A DNA stretch of 64,000 nt from Candidatus Tenderia electrophaga (lineage in GTDB: Bacteria; Pseudomonadota; Gammaproteobacteria; Tenderiales; Tenderiaceae). This document shows positions 27,450 to 35,777 of this stretch, in pieces. The stretch covers positions 2,985,181 to 3,049,180 of the forward strand of contig CP013099.1 of assembly GCA_001447805.1 (NCBI GenBank), given 5' to 3'. Below the pieces are notes generated by a model. The model made no database searches. It was not told the origin of the DNA and saw only the letters and a list, made by a program, of their open reading frames with translations. The translations under genes were made by a program, and so were the position numbers. The first letter of the stretch is position 1. Each line of letters begins with the position of its first letter.

Positions 27450-27584
27450 ATGTCGATCATCAACAACGCACGTTTGCAACACGGTCCAGCCCGTTTGCTG
27501 TCGCCGACAACCGGCTTAGCGCCTCTGGCGTCCGGTCATGGCCACCACAACAATTCAAATACATGCAAGGAGACTGCGTCATGA
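27450..27584 (+). CDS. Possible 44-residue leader ORF, stop overlapping the repeat-protein start
   Basis: Within the leader expected from the sigma54 promoter, an ATG at 27450 opens a 44-codon frame (start MSIINNARLQHG). It is preceded by GCAGGAAACACT, which contains a weak AGGA ribosome-binding site. Its TGA stop overlaps the ATG of the large downstream gene (ATGA), the arrangement seen in translational coupling. The predicted peptide has a GHGHH stretch but no known motif. The downstream gene also has its own good ribosome-binding site (AAGGAG), so coupling is not required. The frame may be non-coding. Confidence 0.3.
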   Translation: MSIINNARLQHGPARLLSPTTGLAPLASGHGHHNNSNTCKETAS

Positions 27585-30500
27585 GGAATTCATTCACAGC
27601 GGCAACGTTACGGCGTTGGCTGATAGCATTGCTGGTGCCCCTGGCCATGCTGCCCGCCCTGGTCCCCACCGCCCAAGCGGGGATTATCGACAGCTTCACG
27701 GTGGCGCAGCAGGCCATCGACACGACGGCGGGCGCCGGCGGCGTGTCAGACACGTCGGCCTTCGGCGCCTCTATCCTCGGCGGCCAACGCGACATTAACG
27801 CCGATTCTCTGATCATTTCCAGCGGCAGTGCCGCTGAAACGAATATCACCATCGGCTCTGGTGTACTCGACTTCAGCACCGATTCACTGGTCACCGGCAC
27901 CGGCCTGGTCCAGTGGGACGGCCCCGATCAGGACACCACCCTCGACCCCACCGGCCTCGGTGGTATCGATCTGACCGAAGGGGGCACGGTAGGCCCAATC
28001 TCGTTCCAGATTCTGTTTGCCCAGCCGACTGCGGGTTTCCGCTTCACCGTGGAGGCCTATACCGATGCCGGGACGTATTCCATTGTCGAGTTCTACTCGC
28101 CCGAAGTGCCTGCCGCGACAGCAGTCAACATCCCTCTGGGGATCTTCCAAGACTGCGGTACGGGCCCCGTCAATCTGGGAATGGTCGACGTATTATCAGT
28201 CAGCTGCGGCTCTGGACCAGTAGACTTCACTAACCTCGGCGCGCTGCAAATGCGCATTAATACCGGCCCCAACCCGACCACCTCGCTGGATCTCACCATT
28301 GCCGAGATCAACACGGTTCAGACCCTGGCCGCCATCGGCGACTATGTCTGGGAAGATAACAACAGCAACGGTATTCAGGATAACGGCGAATCCGGTATCG
28401 CCGGTGTCAATGTCAATCTGTATACCTGCGGCGGCGTATTGGTGGACTCCACCGTCACCAATGCCGGCGGCAACTACCAGTTCACCGGCCTGATGCCCGG
28501 TGATTACTATGTCGAATTCATCACCCCGGCCGGCTACACCCCCACCCAACAGGATGCCAATGGCAACGCTCAGGATGCCCTGGATAGCGACGCCGATCCG
28601 TTCACCGGCCTGACCATCTGTACCACCCTGGTCGCCGGCGAAGTGGACAACACCTGGGATGCGGGCTTTGTGCCCGAACAGGCCACCGCCGCCATCGGTG
28701 ATTACGTCTGGGAAGACAGCAACGCCAACGGCGTCCAGGATCTGGGCGAACCCGGCATTCCCAATGTGACCGTCAACCTCTACACCTGTGTCGGCGACCT
28801 GGCGGGTTCAATGCTGACCGACCTTAACGGTAACTACCTGTTCTCCGACCTGGCCCCCGGCGACTACTACGTCGAATTCGTCGCCCCTGCCGGTTACAGC
28901 TTCACTCAACAAAACGTCGGCAACGACGGCACCGACAGTGATGCCGACCCGATCACCGGGCAGGCCGATTGCACCACCTTGACCGCCGGTGAAACCGACC
29001 TGACTTGGGATGCCGGCCTGTACCGGCCCGCCGCGCTGGGCGATTTCGTCTGGAACGATCTGAACCAGAACGGTATCCAGGACGACGGCGAACCGGGAAT
29101 CGGCGGCGTGACCGTGCGTCTTTGGAATTGCGCCGGCACGGTGAACCTCGCCACCATCGCCACCGATGTCAACGGTTTCTATCTGTTCGACAACCTGGCC
29201 CCCGGCAGCTATATGGTCGAGTTCGTGCTGCCCAACGGCTTCGTGTTCAGCCCGCAAATCGGTGGTATTCCGGCGCTCGACAGCAACGCCAACCCGGCCA
29301 CCGGCAGGACCGAATGCGTCGATCTGGAGTCGGGTGAGAACGACCTCACCATCGATGCCGGCATGTATGAGCAGGTCGTCGCCACGGCCGAATTGGGTGA
29401 CTATGTCTGGCACGACATGAACGCCAACGGTGTTCAGGATGCCAACGAACCCGGCATCCCCGGTGTCATCGTGGAGCTGACCGATTGTGTCGGCACGCCG
29501 ATCGCCACCACCCTCACCGATGCCTCCGGTCTGTACCTGTTTACCGGTCTGGATGCCGGGGACTATCAGGTCCACTTCAACCTGCCGGTCGGTTATGACG
29601 CGTTTACCCTGCAGGATCAGGGCGCTGATGATGCCAGAGACAGCGACGCCGACGGCAACGGCGACAGCCCGTGCGTCAGTCTCGCCGCCGGCGAAAGCAA
29701 CCGCACCATCGATGCCGGCGTATTCCAGCTGGCCGCCCTGGGCGACTATGTCTGGGAAGACCTGAACCGCAACGGTATTCAGGATGACGGCGATACCGGT
29801 ATCGCGGGTGTGGAAGTCAGGCTGTACCGCTGCGACGCACCTGCGCTTGTGATCGCCACCACCAGCACCGATGCTAACGGTTTCTATCTGTTCAGCGGCC
29901 TGACGCCCGAGCAGTATTTCGTCGAATTCGTCAGCCCGGCCGGCTACGTCTTCAGCCCGAAAGATCAGGGCGGCGACGAGACGCTGGACAGCGACGCCGA
30001 TGCCTCGGGCACCACAGACTGCGTCACCCTGAGTTCGGGTGAAACCAATCTGGACGTGGATGCGGGTCTCTATATCCCCGCGGCGCCGGCCATCGACATC
30101 GAGAAACACACCAACGGTGAAGATGCCGATACGCCCACCGGTCCGATCCTGTCCGTGGGTGACGCCGTGACATGGGAATATTTCGTCACCAATACCGGTA
30201 ACGTCGACCTGATCAATATTGTGGTCACCGACGACCAGGCTGTGACGGTTACTTGTCCGACGGATGTCTTGGCAGTGGGTGCAAGCATGACCTGCACAGG
30301 CGCAGGAATCGCAGTCGCCGGGCAATATGAGAACACCGGCTCGGTGGTGGGCTTCTCGGTATTCGACAACACCATGGTCACGGATGCCGATCCCAGCCAT
30401 TACATTGCCGCGCTGTGTGATCTCAATATCACCAAGACCGCCACGCCTGACAAGATCGGCAACTACGACAAGGACGGCTACGACAAAGACGGCAGCTACA

Positions 30501-31246
30501 GCAGCTATGACAAATACGACCGTTATAGCAGCTACGACAAGGACGGCAGCTATAGCTACAGCAGTTACGATAAATACGACCGTTATAGCAGCTATGACAA
30601 AGACAGCAGCTACGACAAGGACGGTAGCTATAGCTACAGCAGTTACGACAAAGATGGCAGTTACGACAAAGATGGCAGTTACGACAAAGATGGCAGCTAC
30701 GACAAGGACGGCCACTATGTCGGCAAGAGCTACTACGACAAAGACGGCTATGACAGCGGCGCCTGCCCCACCGGCCACGAGGTCACCTATACCTATGTGG
30801 TAAGCAATTTAGGTAGCGCCCTGGCCAATGTCCTGGTCTCCGATGACAAACTGGGTATGATCAGTTTCCCCAACCAGCTTGCCAACGGCCAAAGCGTTAC
30901 CGTTACCAAGACCGCCTGTATCGAGAAGACCACCACCAATGTGGTCACCGTCACCGGCAACCTTCCCACCGGCGCCATATGTTCGGCGACAGATTCCACC
31001 ACTGTCACTGTTGATGGCCACGACGATAAGGATGGCTATGACAAGGACGGCTACGACAAGGACGGTAGCTACAGCGGCTATGACAAGGACGGCTACGACA
31101 AAGACGGCAGCTACAGTAGCTATGACAAGGACGGCTACGATAAAGACGGCAGCTACAGTAGCTATGACAAGGACGGCTACGATAAAGACGGTAGCTACAG
31201 CAGCTATGACAAGGACGGTAGCTACAGCGGCGGCGGTGGCTGGTAA
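27581..31246 (+). CDS. Large secreted SdrD-B/DUF11 protein with YDKDG repeats
   Basis: The start is set at the ATG at 27581, with AAGGAG before it. The 1221-residue product has a signal peptide ending VPTAQA (about 33). Residues 34-245 form a domain related to the PEP-CTERM protein at 23038-23877. Five SdrD-B-like domains of about 115 residues follow (about 249-835), each with a GDYVWED-type start, N-x-NG-x-QD and a DSDAD segment suited to calcium binding. A DUF11-like domain (836-942) and a second DUF11-like domain come next. The second is split by a block of YDKDG/SYSSYDK repeats (about 962-1059), and a further repeat block forms the C-terminus, ending SYSGGGGW. No PEP-CTERM, LPXTG or membrane anchor is visible. 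An extracellular matrix or adhesive role is inferred. Confidence 0.88.
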   Translation: MRNSFTAATLRRWLIALLVPLAMLPALVPTAQAGIIDSFTVAQQAIDTTAGAGGVSDTSAFGASILGGQRDINADSLIISSGSAAETNITIGSGVLDFSTDSLVTGTGLVQWDGPDQDTTLDPTGLGGIDLTEGGTVGPISFQILFAQPTAGFRFTVEAYTDAGTYSIVEFYSPEVPAATAVNIPLGIFQDCGTGPVNLGMVDVLSVSCGSGPVDFTNLGALQMRINTGPNPTTSLDLTIAEINTVQTLAAIGDYVWEDNNSNGIQDNGESGIAGVNVNLYTCGGVLVDSTVTNAGGNYQFTGLMPGDYYVEFITPAGYTPTQQDANGNAQDALDSDADPFTGLTICTTLVAGEVDNTWDAGFVPEQATAAIGDYVWEDSNANGVQDLGEPGIPNVTVNLYTCVGDLAGSMLTDLNGNYLFSDLAPGDYYVEFVAPAGYSFTQQNVGNDGTDSDADPITGQADCTTLTAGETDLTWDAGLYRPAALGDFVWNDLNQNGIQDDGEPGIGGVTVRLWNCAGTVNLATIATDVNGFYLFDNLAPGSYMVEFVLPNGFVFSPQIGGIPALDSNANPATGRTECVDLESGENDLTIDAGMYEQVVATAELGDYVWHDMNANGVQDANEPGIPGVIVELTDCVGTPIATTLTDASGLYLFTGLDAGDYQVHFNLPVGYDAFTLQDQGADDARDSDADGNGDSPCVSLAAGESNRTIDAGVFQLAALGDYVWEDLNRNGIQDDGDTGIAGVEVRLYRCDAPALVIATTSTDANGFYLFSGLTPEQYFVEFVSPAGYVFSPKDQGGDETLDSDADASGTTDCVTLSSGETNLDVDAGLYIPAAPAIDIEKHTNGEDADTPTGPILSVGDAVTWEYFVTNTGNVDLINIVVTDDQAVTVTCPTDVLAVGASMTCTGAGIAVAGQYENTGSVVGFSVFDNTMVTDADPSHYIAALCDLNITKTATPDKIGNYDKDGYDKDGSYSSYDKYDRYSSYDKDGSYSYSSYDKYDRYSSYDKDSSYDKDGSYSYSSYDKDGSYDKDGSYDKDGSYDKDGHYVGKSYYDKDGYDSGACPTGHEVTYTYVVSNLGSALANVLVSDDKLGMISFPNQLANGQSVTVTKTACIEKTTTNVVTVTGNLPTGAICSATDSTTVTVDGHDDKDGYDKDGYDKDGSYSGYDKDGYDKDGSYSSYDKDGYDKDGSYSSYDKDGYDKDGSYSSYDKDGSYSGGGGW
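30464..30756 (+). repeat. YDKDG-coding repeat block 1
   Basis: The units are multiples of three bases. They encode YDKDG, SYSS and YDKYDRYSS in a tandem and partly nested pattern, for example four successive SYDKDG units near 30655-30712. Synonymous codons vary (GACAAGGACGG, GACAAAGATGG, GACAAAGACGG), so the protein repeat is older or more constrained than the DNA repeat. Confidence 0.93.
31022..31231 (+). repeat. YDKDG-coding repeat block 2 (C-terminal)
   Basis: This block holds more regular repeats than block 1, built on an alternation of GYDKDG and SYSSYDKDG. A longer unit of about 45 bases (YDKDGYDKDGSYSS) recurs nearly unchanged three times. The high DNA identity suggests recent expansion by slippage or recombination, so copy number may vary between strains. 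Confidence 0.93.
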
Positions 31247-31279
31247 GCCAAGCTAGTCGGCCGGGAAATTCCCGCTCAG

Positions 31280-31307
31280 GAGGCCCCTTTTGGGGCCTCT
31301 TTTTTTT
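31280..31307 (+). terminator. Rho-independent terminator of the repeat-protein gene
   Basis: A perfect 8-bp stem GAGGCCCC/GGGGCCTC with a TTTT loop is followed by eight T residues. It begins 34 bp after the stop codon. Confidence 0.95.
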
Positions 31308-31548
31308 GCGTGATAACACGCGTGCGTATGCGTCCGTGCCCGTAGACAAGAGCAAGCGGGCGCCGCTTATGCGCTTCAGAGTTCAGCGAGTCATGCAAGA
31401 GAGGGGCGTTGTGCCGGCTAGCGCCTGTGGAGCCAGCCGGTGAAGCGCCTCAGTGGATCGTAGAGAACTCGGCAGCGTGATTCACCTGGCGGCCACGCGT
31501 CTGAGCTTAGACCGGGGGCGAGCCGGGTGGCCCGATAACACAGCCCGG
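31308..31548. other. Convergent intergenic region, no gene seen
   Basis: This gap lies between the terminator of the repeat-protein gene and the end of prsT copy 2. A hairpin with arms AGCCGGG and CCCGGCT lies at about 31518-31548, immediately after the prsT stop on the minus strand. It lacks a U-tract, so it is a weak terminator candidate at best. Nothing else stands out. Confidence 0.4.
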
Positions 31549-34338
31549 CTAGTCCAGCCGCTCCAAGAGTTGCTGTGCCGCCTGGCGCTCATCGAAGCGT
31601 TCAAAATCCCGCAGCAAGCGCTGCAAGGTCTTTTTCGCCTCCTGTTGCCGCCCCGCCTGGTCGAAGGCCACGGCGAGATGGTAGGCGATGCCGGGGATAT
31701 GAGGTGCACGTATCTTGGCCGCCTGCAACAGCTCCAAGCCACGATTGAGGCGACCGTTCTGGACGAAGATCCAGCCGACCGTATCCACGACCGCAGGACG
31801 ATCGGCGGCCAGGCGGTAGACCCGCTCCGCATACTCCACGGCGCGCTTGTCGCCCTGTTCCTGAAAAGACCAAGCCAGGTTGTTCAACACCACCACGTTG
31901 TCGGGCTCGCTGGCGAGAGTTTGCAGATAATGATCGATCGCCTTATCAAGCTCGCCCAGCCCCTGATAGGCCATGGCCAGCTGCAAGCGGACATGGGCAT
32001 CGTCGGGGTGCTGCTGCAGCCAGGCCTGCAAGGGCTGCAGCGCCTCCTGGCTGCGTCCGGTCTGCCTCAGGATGCGGTGCAGCTTGGCGGCCAAGTCAGC
32101 GCTCTTAGTCTTAGCGAAGGCACTGCGGTAGGCCTCAATAGCTTGCTCCACCCGGCCTTGCACGAGATGGACATCGCCTTCCAGCTCATAACCCGCCCCC
32201 TGTGTCGGCCGATCCTGTTGTAGCTGAGTGGCTATCTCAGTCGCCTGCCGATACTGCTCCAGCTCGATATTCACGCGGCCCAACAACAGGCGGGCGGGCA
32301 CATTGCCCTTATCCAGCGTAACGGCCTGGGTCAGGGTTTCGGCGGCTGCCCGCCACTGCTTGTCATTGATCTGCGCCTGCGCCAGCAACAGCAGGGGTTC
32401 GGGTGCAGCGGGTTGTAGCCCTATCAGTTCTCGGAAGGTGGCCTGGGCACTGTTTGGGTCACCGGCGGCCATTTGCGCTCTGCCCAACAGGGTCAACACC
32501 AGGGGGCGCTGCGGGCGCAGATCGTAGGCCGTCCTGGCCAGCGTCAGCGCCTTGAGGGGCTCACCGGCCGTCAGATGGTGGTTGGCCAGCAACAGCATGG
32601 GCTCGATGGCCTCCGGCTTGGCCTGGCGCGCCTTGTTGATCCACACCATGGCGGTTTCACGATCGCCATTGCTGTCAGCCAGACGTGCCAACGCCAGCAT
32701 GGCGCCGAGATGCTTGGCATCCACCTCCAGCAGATCCAGATAATGCTGTTTGGCGGCCTCGGGCCGCGCCTGGCCCAGCGCCACTTGGGCCAAGCCGGCA
32801 TAGGCGGCGGTGTATCCGGGATCGGTCTGCAAGACCTTTTCGAACTGACGCTCCGCCGCGTCCAGATTCCCGGCATTGGCATGACTGACGCCGAGCAGGT
32901 TGAGAGCCATAGGATTGTCGGGATGCTTTTTCACCAGATTTTGGGCGGCGGCGATCGCCTTATCGAACGCCTGCTGGCGCAAATGGGTATGGACCAGCAG
33001 GATATCCGCCATGGGCATGTCCTGGCCCAGATCAACGGCCATTTCCAGATCACTGACGGCGGCCTCCGCTTCACCGGAGGCCAGTCGACCCAAGGCCAGC
33101 TGAGCGCGTAGGGCCGCGGTATTCGGCGCCAACTCGACCGCCCGTTGCAGATATTCAGTGGCCGTTTCGTTATCGCCGCGTTGCAAATGGGCGGTGCCCA
33201 GCAGGGCGAGCAGCTGGGCGTCGGCGCTTTGATCGGCGATGACATCGAGGGTGGCGATGGCCTGGTCGGCTTGCTTCAGCTTGATATAGACGCTGGCCAG
33301 CACCTTGCGCCCGGTGGTGTGATCGGGCACCGCGGTGACAAACTGACTGAGATAGTATTCCGCCTGTTCCAGCTCGCCTTGCAAATAGTTGGTCACACCC
33401 AGTAGCAACAAGCTCTGAACATGGCCTGGGGCCTGGACCAGCACCTTGTGGAGCGCATTTTCGGCGGCGTCCAGCTGCTGCTGTTGGAACAGTACCACGG
33501 CGTAAAAATAATTGGCCATGGGATGATCCGGCGCCCGTTCCAGGACGCGGCCCAGATCTTCCGCCGCAGAATCAAATTTGCGCAAACGCACCTCGGCGAT
33601 GGCCTTGCCGAGCAAGGCGGTGAAGTTGCCGGGCTTGATGGCCTGCGCGCGCCGGAACACCTCCAGGGCGGCATCGGCGTCGCCGCTGCGGTACAACAAG
33701 TCGCCCTTGAACACCAGGGCGTCGATATTGTCCGGGGCCTGCGCCAGGGCACGGTTTACATACGCCCTGGCCTGCTCCTCGTCCCCGGCGACCAGGGCCA
33801 GCCGGGCCAAGCCCAGCAGCGCCTCGGGCAAGTCGGGACGCAGCTCCAACGCGGCATCGTAGGACTGCCGCGCCGCGCTTATCGATTCCGTCCTCAGCTG
33901 GGCGTCGCCGCGCAGCGCATGCACCAGGGCCTGCGTCCGCGCGTCGGCGTGCTTATCGATCTGAATCTGATCCAGGACTTTGTCGGCCTCGCCCTGCATC
34001 AGATAGGCCCGTCCCAGCAGGGGAATGCCCTCGGCCCGTGCCAAGCCCAGCTCCAAGGCGCGGGCGATCTCCTTTTCCGCGGCGGCGCCGTCGCCCTGCT
34101 CTAGATAGGCCTGTCCCAGCAGATAACGGGCCTGTACATGGCGCGGATCCTGTTGCAGGGCGTTTTTCAATTCGATGACGGCGGCCTGATAGTCCTGCCG
34201 CGCAAGATAATCTTCGGCATTGCGGAGATAGCGATCGGCCTGTTGGGCCGTGACCGCAGTCGGCCCCAGCGCCAACAACACGGCCAGCGTGCAGCGCTTG
34301 GCGCTTAATTTAAAGGGTAAGTATTTCATTTCAGCCAT
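31549..34338 (-). CDS. PrsT-like XrtA system TPR-repeat protein, copy 2
   Basis: This 929-residue TPR protein is full-length homologous in layout to the product of 24369-27155. It starts MAEMKYLPFKLSAKRCTLAV and has a cleavable signal ending TAVTAQQ instead of a lipobox, so it is probably periplasmic but not lipidated. Mature repeats begin DRYLRNAEDYLARQDYQAAV, and one clear repeat reads DPRHVQARYLLGQAYLEQGD. The true start may be the Met at 34329, which has GGA at a reasonable distance. It lies 33 bp after prsR on the minus strand, so it probably belongs to a prsK-prsR-prsT operon, the usual arrangement. Copy 1 may be the derived copy. Confidence 0.9.
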   Translation of the reverse strand: MAEMKYLPFKLSAKRCTLAVLLALGPTAVTAQQADRYLRNAEDYLARQDYQAAVIELKNALQQDPRHVQARYLLGQAYLEQGDGAAAEKEIARALELGLARAEGIPLLGRAYLMQGEADKVLDQIQIDKHADARTQALVHALRGDAQLRTESISAARQSYDAALELRPDLPEALLGLARLALVAGDEEQARAYVNRALAQAPDNIDALVFKGDLLYRSGDADAALEVFRRAQAIKPGNFTALLGKAIAEVRLRKFDSAAEDLGRVLERAPDHPMANYFYAVVLFQQQQLDAAENALHKVLVQAPGHVQSLLLLGVTNYLQGELEQAEYYLSQFVTAVPDHTTGRKVLASVYIKLKQADQAIATLDVIADQSADAQLLALLGTAHLQRGDNETATEYLQRAVELAPNTAALRAQLALGRLASGEAEAAVSDLEMAVDLGQDMPMADILLVHTHLRQQAFDKAIAAAQNLVKKHPDNPMALNLLGVSHANAGNLDAAERQFEKVLQTDPGYTAAYAGLAQVALGQARPEAAKQHYLDLLEVDAKHLGAMLALARLADSNGDRETAMVWINKARQAKPEAIEPMLLLANHHLTAGEPLKALTLARTAYDLRPQRPLVLTLLGRAQMAAGDPNSAQATFRELIGLQPAAPEPLLLLAQAQINDKQWRAAAETLTQAVTLDKGNVPARLLLGRVNIELEQYRQATEIATQLQQDRPTQGAGYELEGDVHLVQGRVEQAIEAYRSAFAKTKSADLAAKLHRILRQTGRSQEALQPLQAWLQQHPDDAHVRLQLAMAYQGLGELDKAIDHYLQTLASEPDNVVVLNNLAWSFQEQGDKRAVEYAERVYRLAADRPAVVDTVGWIFVQNGRLNRGLELLQAAKIRAPHIPGIAYHLAVAFDQAGRQQEAKKTLQRLLRDFERFDERQAAQQLLERLD

Positions 34339-34371
34339 TCCATCTGCGTCGCCGCCCGCTGCGGCGGCACA

Positions 34372-35736
34372 TCACTTCAAACCGTATTTATTCATCAGGT
34401 CATACAGGGTGGGCCGACTGACGCCGAGGGCCTCGGCCGCCTGGGAGATATTATTGTCAAACATATTGATCGCCCGCGCGATGGCGCCACGCTCGGCGCG
34501 CTCGCGCACCGCGCGCAGATTCAAGGGCATGCTGCCCTCATCGGCCACTTCGTCCAGCTCCAGCGCTTCGGCGTTGATGCAATTGCCCTCGGCCATAATC
34601 ACGGCGCGCTTGAGCTTGTTTTCCATTTCACGCACATTGCCGGGCCAGCGGTAGTTCTCGACGGCCAGGGTACCGTCTTCGGTGAAGCCGCGCAGATTGC
34701 GGCCATGGTCGCGGGCGAAACGTTCCAGGAACACCCTGGCCAACAACAGGGCATCGCCGTCGCGCTCACGCAGCGGCGGGATGTTGATAATGATTTCGCT
34801 GATGCGGTAATAGAGATCCTCACGGAAGGCGCCGCTTTCCACCAGCTGCATGAGATTCTGGTTGGTGGCGCAGACTACGCGCACATCCACCGGGATTTCG
34901 CCGCGCCCGCCCAGGCGTTCGATGACCCGCTCCTGAAGAAAACGCAGCAGTTTGACCTGCAAGGATTGGGGAATATCACCGATCTCATCGAGAAACAAGG
35001 TGCCGCCGTCGGCATATTCGATCTTGCCCTTGGTCTGCTTGCCGGCACCGGTAAAGGCACCCTTTTCATAACCGAACAATTCGCTTTCCAGCAGGGTCTC
35101 GGGGATGGCGCCGCAGTTAATGGCCACGAAGGGCTTCTTGGCCCGGTCGCTGAGATTATGCAGGGCCCGGGCGATGACCTCTTTACCCGTACCGCTCTCC
35201 CCCAGCAGCAAGGTGGTCGCCCCGGTGGGCGCGACTTTTTCGATGGTGCGGCAGACCTTCATCATCTGCGGACTGGTGGCGATAATACCCTCGATGGGCG
35301 AGGCGCCGCTCTGCTGCAGCAGCTTGCGGTTTTCCTGTTCCAGCTCGAACAGGTAGTAGGCCCGTTCCACCAACAGCCCCAGCACCTCGGGTTCCACCGG
35401 CTTTTGATAAAAGTCATAGGCGCCCTTGGCGATCGCCTGGACGGCGTTGGCGCGCTCGTCGTTGCCGGTCACCACGATCACCTTGGTGGCCGGCGCCAGG
35501 GCCAGGATTTCCTCCAGTGCGGCCAGGCCTTCGGAGGCATTTTCGGGATCGGGCGGCAAGCCCAGGTCGAGCAGCACCACCGCCGGCTCGTGGCGCCGTA
35601 GGGCGCTGATGGCTGTGCCCCGGTCGGCGGCAATCACGACGTCATAGCCTTCAAAACACCACTTCATCTGGCTCTGCAGGCCGGGATCGTCCTCGACTAC
35701 CAGCAGCTTCTTTTGCTCTTGCTTTGCACGACTCAC
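34372..35736 (-). CDS. prsR: PrsR, PEP-CTERM-system sigma54-dependent response regulator
   Basis: The 454-residue protein is an NtrC-like regulator (TIGR02915 type). The receiver domain has its phospho-acceptor Asp at about residue 57 (VVLLDLGLP). A sigma54 AAA+ domain follows, with Walker A GESGTGKE near 179-186 and the sigma54-contact loop GAFTGA near 226-231. At the C-terminus is a Fis-type helix-turn-helix ([20 protein letters not shown]). It should activate -24/-12 promoters, and two good ones occur at 23937-23953 and 27361-27376. It lies 41 bp after prsK, its presumed kinase gene. Confidence 0.96.
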   Translation of the reverse strand: MSRAKQEQKKLLVVEDDPGLQSQMKWCFEGYDVVIAADRGTAISALRRHEPAVVLLDLGLPPDPENASEGLAALEEILALAPATKVIVVTGNDERANAVQAIAKGAYDFYQKPVEPEVLGLLVERAYYLFELEQENRKLLQQSGASPIEGIIATSPQMMKVCRTIEKVAPTGATTLLLGESGTGKEVIARALHNLSDRAKKPFVAINCGAIPETLLESELFGYEKGAFTGAGKQTKGKIEYADGGTLFLDEIGDIPQSLQVKLLRFLQERVIERLGGRGEIPVDVRVVCATNQNLMQLVESGAFREDLYYRISEIIINIPPLRERDGDALLLARVFLERFARDHGRNLRGFTEDGTLAVENYRWPGNVREMENKLKRAVIMAEGNCINAEALELDEVADEGSMPLNLRAVRERAERGAIARAINMFDNNISQAAEALGVSRPTLYDLMNKYGLK

Positions 35737-35777
35737 TGTTTACGATTCCAATGATCTAGAAATTGAGCAGCGCCGGA

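Noticed and set aside
28808-30778. Long minus-strand open frame opposite the repeat-protein gene
   Set aside because: It is antisense to repeated SdrD-B domains. Its Val/Ala/Gly/Ile-rich composition is the mirror of the plus-strand codon pattern, and it has no ribosome-binding site or family resemblance.
30464-31231. Direct repeats resembling a CRISPR array
   Set aside because: The repeats are in codon phase, have no constant spacers and no cas genes lie nearby. They encode protein repeats.
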